DNA from: Sitta carolinensis
Taxonomy: Eukaryota; Chordata; Aves; Passeriformes; Sittidae
NCBI GenBank assembly: GCA_032173965.1
Contig: CM063294.1
Location: 6,370,452-6,434,451, forward strand
DNA length: 64,000 nucleotides
Direction of reading: 5' to 3'
The notes under the pieces are model-generated. The model did not search any database. It was not told where the DNA came from and was given only the letters and a program-made list of their open reading frames with translations. A program made the position numbers and the translations under genes. Below are positions 13,057 through 27,700 of the stretch, piece by piece; the first letter of the stretch is position 1, and every line of letters starts with the position of its first letter.

Positions 13057-16000
13057 AAATCAGATATCTCATGTGCCCTGTGGCTCAGAGACATTTCCAT
13101 TCAATTAATAAGCAGTGAAGTAGATGACAAGATTATTAAACAAGTTTATAATAGATGAAAGATTTTATAGACTTATGACGTGGATTATTGACAGAGCTAA
13201 ACATTTTTCTGAAATAATGTATCTTTGTTATTTATTGAGAGGTAGAAAAATTTTTTTCCGTTGCAGCCAGAAATCCCACAGTCATATCCTTGCAGGTTTG
13301 CATATACATGTGCAGATTTAAGCAAGCGTGGCTAGTTTGCTTCTCCTTTTAATGAGGAGTAGCTCACTAAAAGTTCATTGGCACACTGACTTCAGGCCTC
13401 CACCATCAGCAGTATGGCACAGTGCTGGATCTGAAGTTTGCCACTATTGCTCAGTTTTGATTCAGAGCTTGTTTTGGGCTGCCTGGTGGAGTTAATATTC
13501 CATGGGAGGCAGACAGCAAGTACAGGCTTCCTGTGTGCTGTCCTCATGTGACCAAAATAGGAGTCAAATGTTTAGTCACATTTAAATGGAGTGTCTCTCC
13601 AATGCAGTGATTGAATCTGAGCCCAGTTTTTAATGAAAGAGAAATTTAGGAACTCTTGCACATGATTGGGCTACAGATGTGTAAACTCAGGTTTTCAAGA
13701 ACGTGGTTGCAGTTAGTGTTTTTAATGTGAGGCTAATTAATGCTCATGCCATAAGGCAAGCATAAGATCTTAATATCCACCTTCTAAAATTCTACAATGG
13801 TGACTGGACTAAGAAGAAAGGCAAAAAACCAGGAAATAAGTGAAGTGCTTAGAGATGATATAAATGTCAAGGAAGTGTGCAGAATGAACTAGAGGACAGG
13901 AAGAGTTCTCTTGCTGCTTTAGGGCAGACAGCTCTAACTGCTCTGAGCTTAGCACAACTCTGAGAATCTGTGATACTGGGTGGACTTCTTAGAAAGCATC
14001 CAATATGTACTGCTTGACTGAAAATTTCTAATTGATGATCTTGCAAGCAAGTTGTCAGCAGGATTAATTCATCTCATCCAGTGAAATAAAAAGCAATCAA
14101 TAACAAAAAGCAAAATAAATGACTAGTAATAGGTGTATCTGATTGTTTAAATGAAGCATCCCATATGCATTATTATGCCTAACAGCACGTGAAATACACT
14201 TCAGACATGACATTGGTGCTAGTTTACTAAATTACAAAGCATAGCAGAGTGAACAAGGCAATATGAGTGGACAACATTATTTAATCTAGGAATCTTTTTT
14301 TTAAAAAAAACAAAATTACATTTGTTGCTTTGTGGTAATTGGAACTGAAGATTTCATAATTTTTAAATTATGTTTTTCCCATCAGAGGACTTGCTTAGCT
14401 GCTGATGATGTTCACAGCACAGTCACAAAGCCAGAATTGTTGATCCCTGTGCCCTGAGCCTGAGGGTGCTACCCTGAATTTCGTTTGGAAGTCACAAGAA
14501 TATCCAGTTCCTGTTGACTCTTATCCAGGAAATAGAATTTACAAGACAGTAACTGATCTTTAATTGTCTTCTCCTTAAGCTTTCCTGCCTGACAATTGGG
14601 TTTATTGGTTTCCCATGCCTGTCTGGAATGCCCACTTTCATTACACGTTTTAAGGAGTTAAGTTATATGCTGCGAAAAGCTAATAACATAGCAATATAAA
14701 GTGGAGTGAGAACCTGCCTAGATAATTCTCTTCAAACAAGATCTAGAGATTAAAACAAGTGTAAAGGGATTAGGTCAAGTGATCAATCAGAAACAAAAAT
14801 GGCCCATGGTATGAGGATCCCAGCGGAATCCTTCTAGGGGATTACAATTCCTTGAAAAAACGGGCTTCTTATTTAGTCTAGAATTTTCTCTCAGTTCAGC
14901 ATCCTTATTGAAGTCCTGCCAAACTCAGATTTGAGGAAGAGAATTCTCTTCTCAGGAAGACAATGTCCTGCACCAGCTATTCTTGTGACAAATTGTGATC
15001 AACTTGTTTTAGTTTTTGTCTTGTTCCTCTTCTTGCTCTGCTCACATTTTCTTGTGACCCTTCTTTGCTCCAGTCCTTACTCTGGACCTACACGTGGCCA
15101 AGTTTCCACAGAGAACATTGCTGCCACAGCTGCAGAGAACTTTGCTTCAGACTACATGGAACTTCTGTACCAAGAAATCAGAGTTGATTTAAATCATTAT
15201 CTCTCTTGTAAACCTAAACTGAGTTGTATAAGGAAGGACAGAATTTGAGAGTTTCTCTCTTCTCAGAGACAAGCCATTTCACCTCCACTGCTCTTGCAGA
15301 GCATGGGGTTGTCAAAAAATGTTGTCTTTTAAAAGAAAAGAAGTTGCCAGAGCAGCTTGAAAAAGGATGCTAGCAATATTCTCCTCTGCTAGAATAAACC
15401 ACACAAGATCACTTTCACTCTTGGGGAATGTTACTTTGAACACAAGCATGGAATAGTTCTAAAACCTTTTTGTTACATTTCATGCAGTATAATTTCATGG
15501 GCTGTTTAGAGTGAGGCAATCACAGTTTACTTCTAGTTCTGTACCCAAGGTTGAGAACCTTCCATATTGTCATCCAGGAAGAGATTCAGGTTTCTTTTCA
15601 TTTTTTTTTTTTTTTTTCCAGTTTTGGCTGTATATTTTGGTTGGTATAGTGTTTTGTCTGTACTTTAAAAACAAAGAAACTAAAGCCAGTACCTTTTTGA
15701 GTGCTGCTTGCATTTCAGCAAAATTGGCCAAAGCATCCAGAATGAAAAGTAAAACTGAAAGTTAGTGCTTTGAAGAGTCTAAGATAGCATTTTTCATGTC
15801 AAGCCTTGTTTTATATAGAGCTCAGAATGTGCTCACTAAAGTCTATTGAGAATGTTGTGATAATGGTGAATTTTTGCCTGCTAAAATGGATGTCTAATTG
15901 TTTGAAGGTTTTTTAAATTGCGTTTTTCACAAATGATTTAGTCTGAGGAAAGAACATGTTTGGAGAATAAACATTCAATCTTAAAAAAAAAAAAGACTTT

Positions 16001-17472
16001 TTGTGGGTAGACTTTTTATTGATAACATTTTCTGTTCTTAAGCAGTCATTAAGCTGAAACTAGGGTGTTTTAGTAGGGGGTCTTGAATATAGATTCTTAA
16101 GCTGCTACTTGTTCCTGTGAACCATTAGATGTCAGAACAGTTCCTTCTCTTTTTTTTCTTCAACATAGTCATAAATATTTATCTTCCCACAATCAGTGAA
16201 ATATTCTTAAGATCTCCAAAGAGATTTGACCTCAGCCATGACTTTATTATTACTAATGTACATTATTTGCATATGAGCAATACCCATGAGCTATAGGCAT
16301 GGCCTATATTTTATACAGAATTAGAACCAGAACAGGAGACATTTCATATAGCCTTTAGGTTAAAAAAGATGAGGAGAGTCAGCAGGTGGACAAAGGAAGA
16401 TGAAGAAATGGGAGACTGGTATAATTTTGTCAGTGGCAAATGGCATTTTCAGCACACCACCTGTTCAGCCTGGTGTGTGTATTGTTTGTTGGGAGGCTAG
16501 AACAAAAAGTAGCTTTCCAAAGGGAGATATGACAAAAGCAGGCTGTCAGGTACTTGCAGGCAACTCCTTCAAGCATAAAATACAGGAAAAGACCATTCCA
16601 TCCAAAATTAGTCCTTCTGAAAGTTTAATGAGTAGGAGATGGGAGCTGATGCCATTGGCTGCTCTGAGCCTGCATCCTGGCAGAGAGTCAATTCATTGAC
16701 TTCATCCAGTTGAGGGCAGAGGTCCTTCTGCCTTTCCTGTAGAAACGGGGCTTTGTCACTTTGGCAGAGGGCTTGGTCACAGCAGTTTTACATTGAAGGT
16801 ACCACCTTGAATTCCACATTAGTTGAGAGCAGTGTGAGAAGAAAATCCGATTGTTTGACACTAAAGTGGTTTTCTTTTGAAGGCCTGACACACACAAATT
16901 CTTCTAACTTTATTTGAAGACCATATGGTTTTATACAATGTAAATTTATCAGTATCATGCTATTTGCAGATTTGGAAGACAACATAAGCCTCAATATCCT
17001 CAGTGCTTTAATTACCTAAGTAAGCATCATGCTTAGTGGCATTTCTGGTTAAAGTCCTAATTAATCTTCTCTATCTAATGAGAATGTGAAGATTTGGCTT
17101 GTGGCTTATTATCCTGCTCATTATTATGAATGATAGGGCAACTGTATAAAGCCTCCAGTTTTACACTGCAACATAATTATTTATGAAAAGGCCTTGCCCC
17201 AGAAATGGAAATAATGATAATTATGTTTAATCTTTTCATGGTTTATTCAATTTTTTTTGCAGTGAAACAGATCCCTATAGGACACTAATTACTAAGAGGA
17301 AATGCAATAAACTACCAGACAGGCTTATTGGAAATACATGAAAGTAAGGTTATATTTTTCAATATCCTTGGTATTGTTACTTTTCTTGTTCATGTGTGTA
17401 CTTTTCATGTGCTTGGCTTTGTGTCATATGTGTATTTTATAAGCTAATCATTCTATTTATTACTCTGTTTAG
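13057..17472. other. Unique AT-rich non-coding DNA
   Basis: No gene or transposon recognised. A T17 run lies at 15601-15617. A consensus octamer ATTTGCAT occurs at 16265-16272. The stretch 16985-17260 is dense in TAAT/ATTA words, has few CpG and looks like conserved non-coding sequence, but this cannot be tested without alignment. All open frames are short (up to 105 codons) and unsupported. Confidence 0.55.
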
Positions 17473-17556
17473 GCAGCATACAAAGATGGACAGGATGACT
17501 GCAAAAAGCTGCTGAAGCCCCTCTGGCTGTGGCTGCTGTTGCTGATTCTGCACTGA
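17473..17556 (+). other. Possible terminal coding exon end (weak)
   Basis: A splice-acceptor-like sequence (a T-rich run, then TTTAG ending at 17472) precedes a 27-codon open stretch ending in TGA at 17554-17556. The peptide begins AAYKDGQDDCKK and finishes with a block of W, L and I residues (PLWLWLLLLILH), which resembles a GPI-attachment signal or tail anchor. No protein family was recognised, and CTG-rich DNA can give leucine stretches by chance. It is reported only as a candidate. Confidence 0.15.
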
Positions 17557-20500
17557 GAAGGGCACAGGGAGTGCCAGGTGCCTCAGAAGGGCGTGTTTAG
17601 GGTTAGCACCAAGGGAACTGGCGACTTTACACCGGTTAGAGCCATTCTCAGTGCTCTGACATGCTCCATGTTCTGCCTGAGAATGTCCCCACTGGGTGAC
17701 TGACTGCTTTCCTTGTGTTCTGCCAGCGTGGTGTCCTTGGTAGGCATCAAAATGGGAATTTTCTTTTGTGTTTTCATCATCAGTTGATGACTACTTAATG
17801 GAAAAATATTTTTTCCTTTTGGAAAAAATAAATTATGTTTGTGGACGACTTTCTGATTTTTTGAAGTTCAAATAAAGCCTCAGCAAACATGATGAATACA
17901 ACTTTTGTGCTCTCAACAGGAAGAGTGGTGGAAGTGCCTTGTTTTAAGCTATGGCTGAGCTGGAGAGCTGACTGTTTTACATCATTTCTGTGTTCAGTGT
18001 TTGAGTGTGGATGGTATTTGCAGCATTCCTGAATCTGAGAGTCCCTGCTAATGGCTCCTTGCCAGTGCCTGGGCAGTGCCCTGTGCTCTGGGAGGCTGGG
18101 CAGCAGGGCACAGCACGGAGCCAAGGGCAGCCCCAGTCTGGGAGGGCAGTCAGTGCTTCTGCTCTGCTCCCAGAGAGGCAGTGCTCCTGTCTCATGAACA
18201 TCTCCTGGATTCATGGTGAAGGATTGTAAGCTTTACTGTAGAAGTATCTGAATGATGGCTGGGTACATGTGTTTGGAAATTGATGAATAAGGCAGCATGG
18301 GTAGGATTTAATGGTTTCTCTTGTCAGCTGCCATCCTGTGGTTTAATATTTTGATAAGTGATTTTTATTTTGATTTCCGTGTACAGCTTTATGTTTGTCT
18401 AACTGCTGGCAAGACAAGGAGGTAACAAAGAAATGGATGAGGAATCTTTCTGATTTAATCTTAGGTAACTCTTAGTGTCACTTCACCATTTTAGAACAGT
18501 GCTGATGAATCACACTACACTGGGAGTATGTAGATAATAAAATGGAAAGCAAGAGACCAAGAGCAGAGAACAAAAATATGCAGATTAAAATGTTGTTACC
18601 ATATGCCACTATTTTTGTTGTTGGCACTTAGCTTTTCTAAGGAAATAGAGCAGAACTTAATGAAGGGAATCATTCTCCCAGTTGCTCTGGTTCCTCAAAA
18701 AGGGACCTTGGCAGCGCCGGGCAAAATTGTCTCTCTGAGACTCTGAGCCGCTCTTATGTGAAATGCATTTGAAAGTATTAAATCAGATCTGCTGTATGTT
18801 GTAGCATGGAAATGTAATTTTAGCACAGATGTCACAAGGAATTACACTATCCCTGAACAGTGATGTTTTGATCGCTCCCTTTAGGATAACATCTTGTACC
18901 TTATTACTGCTGCCCGCTGTCCTGATGCTCAGATAACCACAGATCTCTTGTTTTCAGGCAGTTTCCCCAAGCAGTGCAGGCAGCAACCTCGTGCTTCTCT
19001 TTGCCATAGTACTCTACAGTATTCAAACTCGTGTGCAATGTCTGTCATCAGCTGCTGAATGCAGCACAATGTCACTTTAGTCACTAGAGTTACAGTTTTC
19101 ATTTTCAACAGTATTTAAAAATTTGATACAGAAAGGAGTTAATGAAAGAGATTATTAGACATTTTATTTCTCAATAAACCTGAGTCACAGTAAAAAGAAT
19201 TATTTGGACATAATGTTTTTATCCTTATCCATTAAGAGTGTCACTAGTAGTGTTTTAAATCCTGGTTTTTATGAGTGAAGTATTATGAACGAGAATGACT
19301 TCTTAGGTAAAGAAATCTACTTCATTATTTATGATCTTTTTCCTCACACTTCTCATTTGTGGTTTTCTTTCTTCGATTGGCTTTTTTATGTGTTCTGAAT
19401 GTACTAGCTTAGTTCAGCAATTCTTTATAGCAAGACAGATTACTAGAGGAAGATGCTGAATGTGGGTACATTTGTCATGGAAAAAAGCCCACTCATGTCA
19501 AAATGGAGCTGTGCTGACTAGTCTGGAAAGCTTAAATAGGTAACAGTAAATATGGATACCATTTCCTTAGTGTTCTGACAAAAATAGAAACTTCTAATGT
19601 CTCGTGGTTTGTTTTTTGGGGATTTTTTGCTTCTAATTGACATCTTTAGTTTTGTTAGTATTAACAAAATAGAAGACTTAGTGGGAAAGAAAATGAGAGC
19701 TGTTGGGTTTTTTCTAAGCCTTAGCTAGTTTAAAGTAGTTGCACTGATCATTCCTGGCTTTCTACCTGAAGGTGCATAAGGTTGAATCAAATATTTATTG
19801 TGTGCTCACAGCCCAAGTTGGATCCTCAGATGTTCAGAGCTACATTAATGAGGAAAAAGGAGGATGCGAGCTGCATGGTGTTACAACCGTGCAGAATTCA
19901 ACTGCTCTTCTTGGATAATGTGTCTGGGTGTGTCTGCTGGAACATCATTGACCCTATATGCTGGAATATGGGGAATATTCCATTAAAGCACTATATGAAC
20001 TTGCAGGAACTCCCTTGAACATAGCTATGTAGTTTTTTACTGCTGACTACATGAACTGAATAAAAATAGAATTCTTTTGTACTCTCCTGACCCTATGTGA
20101 ATTGAAGATAGTAATATATATTTTATTTGCAAGATGTTTACATTCGATTTTTTTAAAACTAGGTATAATCTTTGTATTAACTATTAAAAACTACAAATTG
20201 AGAGCAAGAACAACACAGCTCAGGAGGCAAATTTTTTTCTTTAGAATGAGTTTAGATGGCATAATCAGTTTGTGTGGTTGCAGTCAAAATTATGATGAAA
20301 TCACTGGAAATAGTTGTATATGTGATGTCTAAAGGAGATAATAAAAATACACACTCAGAGTTTATATCTTTACAGAAGTATTATGATGTAGCTTTTAAAT
20401 AATTCTTATACTGAAAGATGCATAGATATGCAGAACTGGTGTTAAGGCAATTATGGCTTTCCAGAAAATTAGTCACCTTTCTGTGTTATTTATTTGTATG

Positions 20501-23033
20501 GAAAACTTGCCTGTTTATTTCTTCTTTATTTCTGATCCATTTTTGTGGCCCTAGTTCGAGTTTGCATGAATGTACAAATCTGCATACAAAATTTCAACTC
20601 CTTCCCCAGTTAATATCAGTAAACGTTTTAAGATTTCAAAAACCCCTTTATGGTGTTTCTGTGTACTTGGCTGAAAACACATCCTATTTTTATTGTGTTT
20701 AAGTTAAGAATTACCTGTGGTTAAGCTTTTTCCAAATATGTTGTTGTATAAAACCACGTAATCTCCTAAAGAAACAGAATGACATGATGCTAAATTGTTC
20801 TACTGTCATCACCATCTGGATAGAAAGATTATTATTTTTCTCATTTCTCTGAAAAACCTACAAAGAACACATGCATCCTTTGAACAAATGTCAAATGGGT
20901 GACATCTATAGCTAGCACGCTCAGTAACGAGAGTGCAGATGTTGTTTTCTGTGTTTTCCCTGTTAACTTAGTTCTGTTCTGTAGAAAATAATAAAATAGG
21001 AGATTTTGTGTGAATTAAGACAGTTCAGGCATGATAATGTGTATAGGACTGGACAAACAAAGCAAAGGAAAAAGGATAATTAATAGTCTCCATTCACCCA
21101 GGTCTGAAGAAGAGGCACACACACAGCAGATGGGAAATTTGTCCTGTGTGGTCCAGCACCCTGTCTGTGCCAGTGGCCAGCCCCAAATACCTGTGGTGCA
21201 GGCTGGAACAGAGCACTCTGTAGCTCCGAGGAAGGTGGGGTGCCTGTGCAGGTTGGGGTTTGATGTGTTTGCCTGCATTAATACACTCTCTCTCCCCTGG
21301 GCCTGTGTGAACTCTTGGAGTGCTGTGGCAGGAGGTTTCGGGCACTGAGTGCTGTGTACAAAGCACCCACCCCCTTCTGCCACCTGCCTTGTGCTGCCCT
21401 CACTCCCTGGCAGCCACTGACATCCTGGAATTCTTCTTATTCAGGGGAATCATGGCCTGCACGGCTCTCCCTGGCTCTCCCTGTTTGAGCTTTCTGTCCT
21501 TTGCCCTTTTGCATGTCACACCCTGGAGTCATGTAGTGACACAAGAGGTCTTGTTTTTGTATTCCTTCCTAATCTTCCTATGCCCACCAAGTTTTTTGGG
21601 CAGTCAGCTAATGTTTTTGTCAGCTGATATCTTTGTGATCAAAAATTCAAAGCTCTTGTTCATGCAAGAGTATGGACAGTCCAGATCATTAAGAATGTGA
21701 AATTTGTTTTTTGTGTTTTTTAAAAAATTCTTAATTGCCAGTGAATTAAATCAGTGTTCCCCAAATTGAGTGGTTTTTTGGCAGTTGTTAAGTGACCTCC
21801 TTGCCTTTGTTTTTGCCCAAAGGCTTTTTGATTTTTGCTCCCTCTGTCCCGTTGAGGAGGGACAGAGGCGAGTGGCCAGGGGCAGCTGGCCAGAGTCACC
21901 CCACCTTTACCAGTGTGTGGTATTAATTTAGATTAGGAAACTTCACTGGTGACTTTGTACTGCTAAAACTGTTTACTTCTGTTTCCAATTTGTGTACACA
22001 TATCCCAGGGTAAATACCTTGTGTCTTATCTCAGGGCTACTTAAATCCTGCAGAACCGTGATGCAGAAACTTGCATCTCCCTTTTTATTCATTCCTTTCT
22101 GTCGATTTTTGGAAGAACTTTAAGTTTTGTGAGATAGTTTTTTTCCTTCTCATTACATAAAGGCATATGGCTGTGTCCCAGCGTACTGGCAGTCTGTGTA
22201 TCTGTGCCTCCTGAATGGTTATCTGGATTGTGTCAAACTGTGCAGCTGATGAGTTTTCCCAACCTTCCTTCCTTCAGAGCACTAGTTTTGCTTTTCTTTT
22301 TTTGATTATCAGAGGAAACCAATTTTCTTTGGTGTTTTTGGGCTCTATCAAACACCAGCAAATTCCAAAATTATTAGAGAGGGAGGAGAGGAGAGTGGAA
22401 GGGGAACCATAAAGACCTTTTTTTGTTTGAAATATGAACAAAACCAAGAGCAATGTCATGTAACACCAATTTTTTTTTTTTCTTTTTCCTTCCTTAGATA
22501 GGCTTTTCCTATAATGAATACAGTCTGGAAATAGACAGTTCTATGGGTTTTGTATAAAGCCAGTGCAATGAACAGCTCTGACATAACACATTGCACTAGG
22601 TGATGACCACTGCTGTTTATCCAGTTTGGTGACAATTATGTATTTCTTCAGAAACGTATCTATGTTCTATTAATTATGTAAGATGGAATAAAAAAGGGTC
22701 AAACAGAATAATGGCACCTATATTAAAAACAGTCAAGAAAAATAAACATCCAGAATGTATGAAAAAGGCAGTCTTAGGGAGAGATGACTGCTGTTAACTG
22801 AGAGTTACGTGTGTGAGTATATGATTGCTGTTTTGCCTGGTGAGCTTGACTAGCATGTCCAAATAAATGAGTTAAAGACAGTTAAAAATCACTTTTAATC
22901 TTCCTAAAAGTGGCAACTGACCCACCTTAAGATTTTCTTAAGTGGAGGAGAAACAGAAAGAAGATCTCTATATGGATGAGAAATTTTTTTGTGACTTTTA
23001 TTTCCACATAAGAAAACCAGATTGTAGATCTTA
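17557..23033. other. Unique non-coding DNA, locally G/C-richer
   Basis: No gene recognised. Slightly G/C-richer patches lie at 17500-17720, 18040-18200 and 21100-21500. Each carries overlapping open frames on both strands (up to 139 codons) without recognisable domains. A T12 run is at 22470-22481. The rest is AT-rich. Confidence 0.55.
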
Positions 23034-23092
23034 TTAAAAAACCCCAAACAAAACAAAACAAAAAACCCTAACAATCAAACAACTAAAAATAA
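23034..23092. repeat. A-rich low-complexity tract with CCCC/AAAAC units
   Basis: The sequence is dominated by A with regular AAAAC pentamers (CAAAACAAAACAAAA) and CCCC or CCC groups. It resembles the tracts beginning at 9.57 kb and 47.83 kb. It is either a simple repeat or the worn tail of a retroposon; no body is visible. Confidence 0.7.
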
Positions 23093-26000
23093 GTTGAAAA
23101 TCCTTCCAGAAAGATTAGTAACTGGTTGCCCACAGTCTTGCAACATCCCTTAAAATCTGTCTGGTCTCTCACTAATCCCCTAAATGCTTTCCTTTGTGCT
23201 TTTGGCTGTCAACAAGCAGCACATGCCATGATAGCTTTGGAACTACTCATGGTTGACTGATCATCTGATTATTGCCCTTTAGCTGATGACTGAAATGAGC
23301 AGAGCAGCTAAAATTTGAATTCTCCCTGATCTCCTCTGTCAGGGCACTAATTGGATGCAGCTCTCTAGTCAGTCATTAGAGTTCACAATGTTGAAAGTTA
23401 AATTTACGAAACCTTAACCTCATCAAATTTGGTTGCAATGGCCCAGTGAATTGAAAAGTGATTGTAGGGAGAATGAAGGACTGACAAATGAAGATGGACA
23501 AACAGGGAGTGTGATACATACTGTTTGCTTTTTTAGGAAAATGAGAAAAAGCAAAGCTGAAACATAGGTACTTTATAATCTGTTGTGTAATCACTGGAAT
23601 AGCTTAACAGTAATGGAAATAATTATCTTAAAATTGGATGCTGGTTTGAAATATCCAAATCTTTGTATCTTAACAATACAGTTACCATTTTTTTGTTTTG
23701 GGCCACTTTTCAAGTCCCATTAAATTTAATCTAGAAGAGTGTTCTTGAGCAGCATAGACCTGAAACAGTTAAAGGTTATCTTACTGCTGTATTTCTGTGC
23801 CTTAAACAACAATATCGTTTTGGGAATACAATCTGTCTGCATCACTCCTGCTGCATGGAATTTGCTTGGAAAACACTGCAGATCTTCAACTCTTGCATGT
23901 TTAATCCAAATAAAAAATCTAATATGTAAAAACATGCAATGTGTAAAACACAATTTGGGTTTTTGAAAGTTACCTAAGCTGGGATCTTGAGAGTTCAGAG
24001 AAATGACTGACAAACTCTTTCCATACAACTGGAAAATCAAAATCTAGCAGGTGAGAAAGAAGTGTCAGTTATGAGTGCTTAGTCTGAATGTTATTTTTAA
24101 GTGAATTAATGTTTACTTTGGTGACAAATAGAGGTTAAAAATGCATGTCACTGATGCTTGGAAGAAACAGCACGGGCATGGTGGTGGGATTGCACAGCTG
24201 GAAATTATAGTCTCCCACAACTTTCCTAATGGGTAAATATGGGGAATTCTGGAACAAGCATTTGATATATGTGTTGTTTCTGACATTTCTGTGTTATAAA
24301 TAAGGATGAACTCATCTGAAATCAGTAGACTTACACCAGGGAAGTTTGGAAGTGAACTGGGTGATTTTTTTTTTTTTGTGCTTAAATTTTTCAACAAGTT
24401 TTCATCACTAGACACTCTTTCTGCATGAAGTGCATCTAGGCATTATGGAAATATTGTGGAAACTCTTTTGCAGACATGTTATTCCTACAGATAAAAAATT
24501 ACATATTTAAATATGTAGGAGTGTACATTTTAAGTATCTTGTACTTGATTTCCATTGGAAACCCTCAAAGAGCTTTCAAGGTATTAAAACCCAAGCGTAT
24601 GCAAGATCCTAAGCATTCAGGCAATAAATACAGCAGAGCTGAATTTCTTTCTCTGATGTAAATAAAGTTGACCAGGGGCTAGAACAAAATGACTCCAATG
24701 GTCCAGTGAAATCTCAATTATCCTGTGATTCTGATCCTAAAGTTTAATGAAATCTCCTCTCTGTTTATCTCTAAGATTATTGATAGAGGCAAAATGGCTC
24801 TCCATGGGGAGAAGGGTTTGTGGCAGTGGAAATGATGAAATGCAGGGTAACTGGAAGTACCTGAAACCTTGGAAATCATTCAAAAAAAATCATGATTGAG
24901 GCACTTAGGCATTTGTCTAAGAGAAGAAGCAAAAGCTGACCTGGTGTATCATTGTGGCTCAAGTAATTTTTTTTTTTAATATTGCAAAATGTAAATAATT
25001 CTACAGACAGAAGTTCTCTTGTATGGCCATGGGCTACTGTAGGTCAGAATGAGCCAGTGCTGTGGCACAGGGCTGAGTGATGCAGTGTGAGGATTTAAGC
25101 AAACCAGTTCTTCTGGGTTTTGGTCATAAATGCCAAAGGCATAACAATTTCAAATAATGAAACTTTTAAAGGTCAAATACCTGCAAAAACCACAGAATGT
25201 ACCATTGGTTAAATTGCTGCAGTGAGCACAGATCAGTGAAACTGATGCGATGATAATTGGAGTACTGAAGAAAGTTTACTGGAGTATTCACTCTGCCAAA
25301 CACCAAAGTGCTTGATTTACATCCTCTGCATGTAGAAGGTTTCTAAAAGTACCTAAAGAAGAATGAATAAATTTTGCAGTTTGAGAGTACGAAAGTTAGG
25401 AATGTAGAGGACTGTAGAGAATGATTTTTTTATATTTTCAAATAGCTGTTAGTGATAAATGGCAGGTGGACTTGAATTCCAGATGCAATGCTGGGAAGAG
25501 GCAGGTGAATATATTCTCAGGGAATATTGGTGTAAAGACATGTAAGAGTGACATGTGGGAATTCCAAACTCTAAGAGTTATGGTGTTGGTTTGCCATTGG
25601 GAGAAAACAGCTGAATGCAGCAGGAGTCAGAGATCCATGATATGGGAAAGGAAACCATTAGGCTGGAGTTCATAATAAAATCATAATCAATTGTTGACCC
25701 AGTATAACATCTCTATGGTAAGGCAGATACTAACTGAACTGCTGACTCAGTATTTCATTATTAAGTAGTAATAAATTGCTGATGTGCCATTAACGTGTGT
25801 AGGGAATTGCTGATTTAACCTTCAGAAGGCCATAAAATAAACAAGGCAATAATACTGTATTTAAGGCAGAGTGAGGCTGAAGGGGCTGGCTCTCTCTGGG
25901 TTGGTTTCAGGGGGGCAAATTCCCAGTAGGATAACTGCAGGGCAAGAACTCATGTTTGGGTTGGGTTTGGACCTGGCTCAGCTGGGATGAAGAAATAAAT

Positions 26001-27700
26001 CTGTCTACGCAAGTAGTACAAGAGAGCACAACTCACACAAACCCTGGAGTATACAAAGTTAACATTTAGAAGCGTGACCTGCAAAAGATGCTGCAACACT
26101 GGTAGTCCTCTCACCTGAGCATGGCACCTGTTTGGATGGGAACACCACCATGGGCAACCCAGATGTGCCAGGCAAAACCCTGCTGGACCCCTGTGCTGTG
26201 AGTGTGGGTGGCATGGACTAACAGAGGAGCCCAAACCTTGGTGAGCTGGGAGAAGTCAGGGGTTCAGGAGCATTTGTCATGATTAGAATGTTTTGCCACT
26301 CACTGCCATTATACCTGTGTGCTGTCAAGTTTATCTCAATCATACAAAGCTGGGCTTAGGCAAACACGAGTGACAGATCTGAGTGCCTGGTGTGAGTAAG
26401 CACAGTTATCAGGTGTGGGCTGTGTGGGAGTTTGCTGCAGGAGGCAGTCACAGCCTCTGTCCTTACAGGGTTATGCTGCTCACATTTCTGCTTCCCTACT
26501 AATAGCACAGAAAGTGATTAGGAGAGATTCAGGAGAAGCAATTGAAAAAATAACTGACTTGTGAAAGATTTAATGAACTGAATTTATTTGCATATTCAAG
26601 TGAAAATGAATTTTAGTTAAGGATAGCATATACAAGGGGAATAATATCTTAGTTGTTGATAGCTTTTCAATCTAGTTGAAAAAATGACCATAAAATGTTC
26701 TGGCAGTCAATGTGACAACAGACATACTGGGAATGAAATCCAGGAACACGTTCATAGCTCTGTCTGCAGTTAACTTAGCCATGGGAACAACCTACTTAAG
26801 GATGTGGTGAGTAATTTGCCATTATCCAAAATCAGGGGAAAAAATCTAATTTAGTCCTGCATTTTTAAAATGGATCCTGAAAAATATTGGGGTCAAGGCC
26901 ATGCAGAAAGTGAATTAAAAACATTTCAAAGTAAAGTAGTTGTGATACACATAGGTTACTGCTTGTCTCTGAAGCACAGAAGCATTGCGTGTTTTCCATT
27001 TTCCCCTGGAGTCAGCTCAGTTAATAATTATTGTTGCTAAATCTGACATGTATTCTACATTGCTAGGGAAACTGGAAAGGTTTTGTAGAATAGTGATGAA
27101 AACTATGCTTGTCAGATTTTTCTTTTTCTTCTGAAAAGTGGTAGGTGTTTATATTTCATCATACCTGTTATTGGGACTGCACTTACTAGATTGCTCCTCA
27201 ATTCAAGAAAAGAGGGTCCTGTCCACGATTTTATGTCACTAGATAATGTAGACAAGACAGAACAAGTCTGATGAGATGAGATTAGATTAGATACTGTTTT
27301 GTGGTTTCCAAAAAGGACAGTGCTTGCTTCTAATTTTATCTTTGTCTAGACTATGCTTCCAATGGCAACAGCTCAGCACTGAGCACTGTGCAGCAGGAGC
27401 TGGGATGAAATCACTTTCAGGAATGGAGTGACCCAACACAGTGCATTTTTATGGTCCACAAAGAGAGGAGCAGTCTGGCAGGTGTTTTCTTGGGATCCTT
27501 ACTGAAACTGGCAGTTGCAAGTTTACTGTTCCAGAAGGACAAAAATGTCCCAGACTGTAAAAATTCAGACTTTCTCAATGCCCTTCTTTCCCCCAGCACT
27601 TCACCTTGACTCGTTTTGGAATTGCATGTGTTAGGTGAAACTAAAAAGTTGGAGGCACTTGTGCAAAATATTGTTAAAGAAAGGCTTAGTTGCTTCACTG
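23093..27700. other. Unique AT-rich non-coding DNA
   Basis: No gene or transposon recognised. A consensus octamer ATTTGCAT occurs at 26586-26593, and 25700-25870 is rich in TAAT words. The longest frames (94, 100 and 104 codons) show no recognisable domains. Confidence 0.55.
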
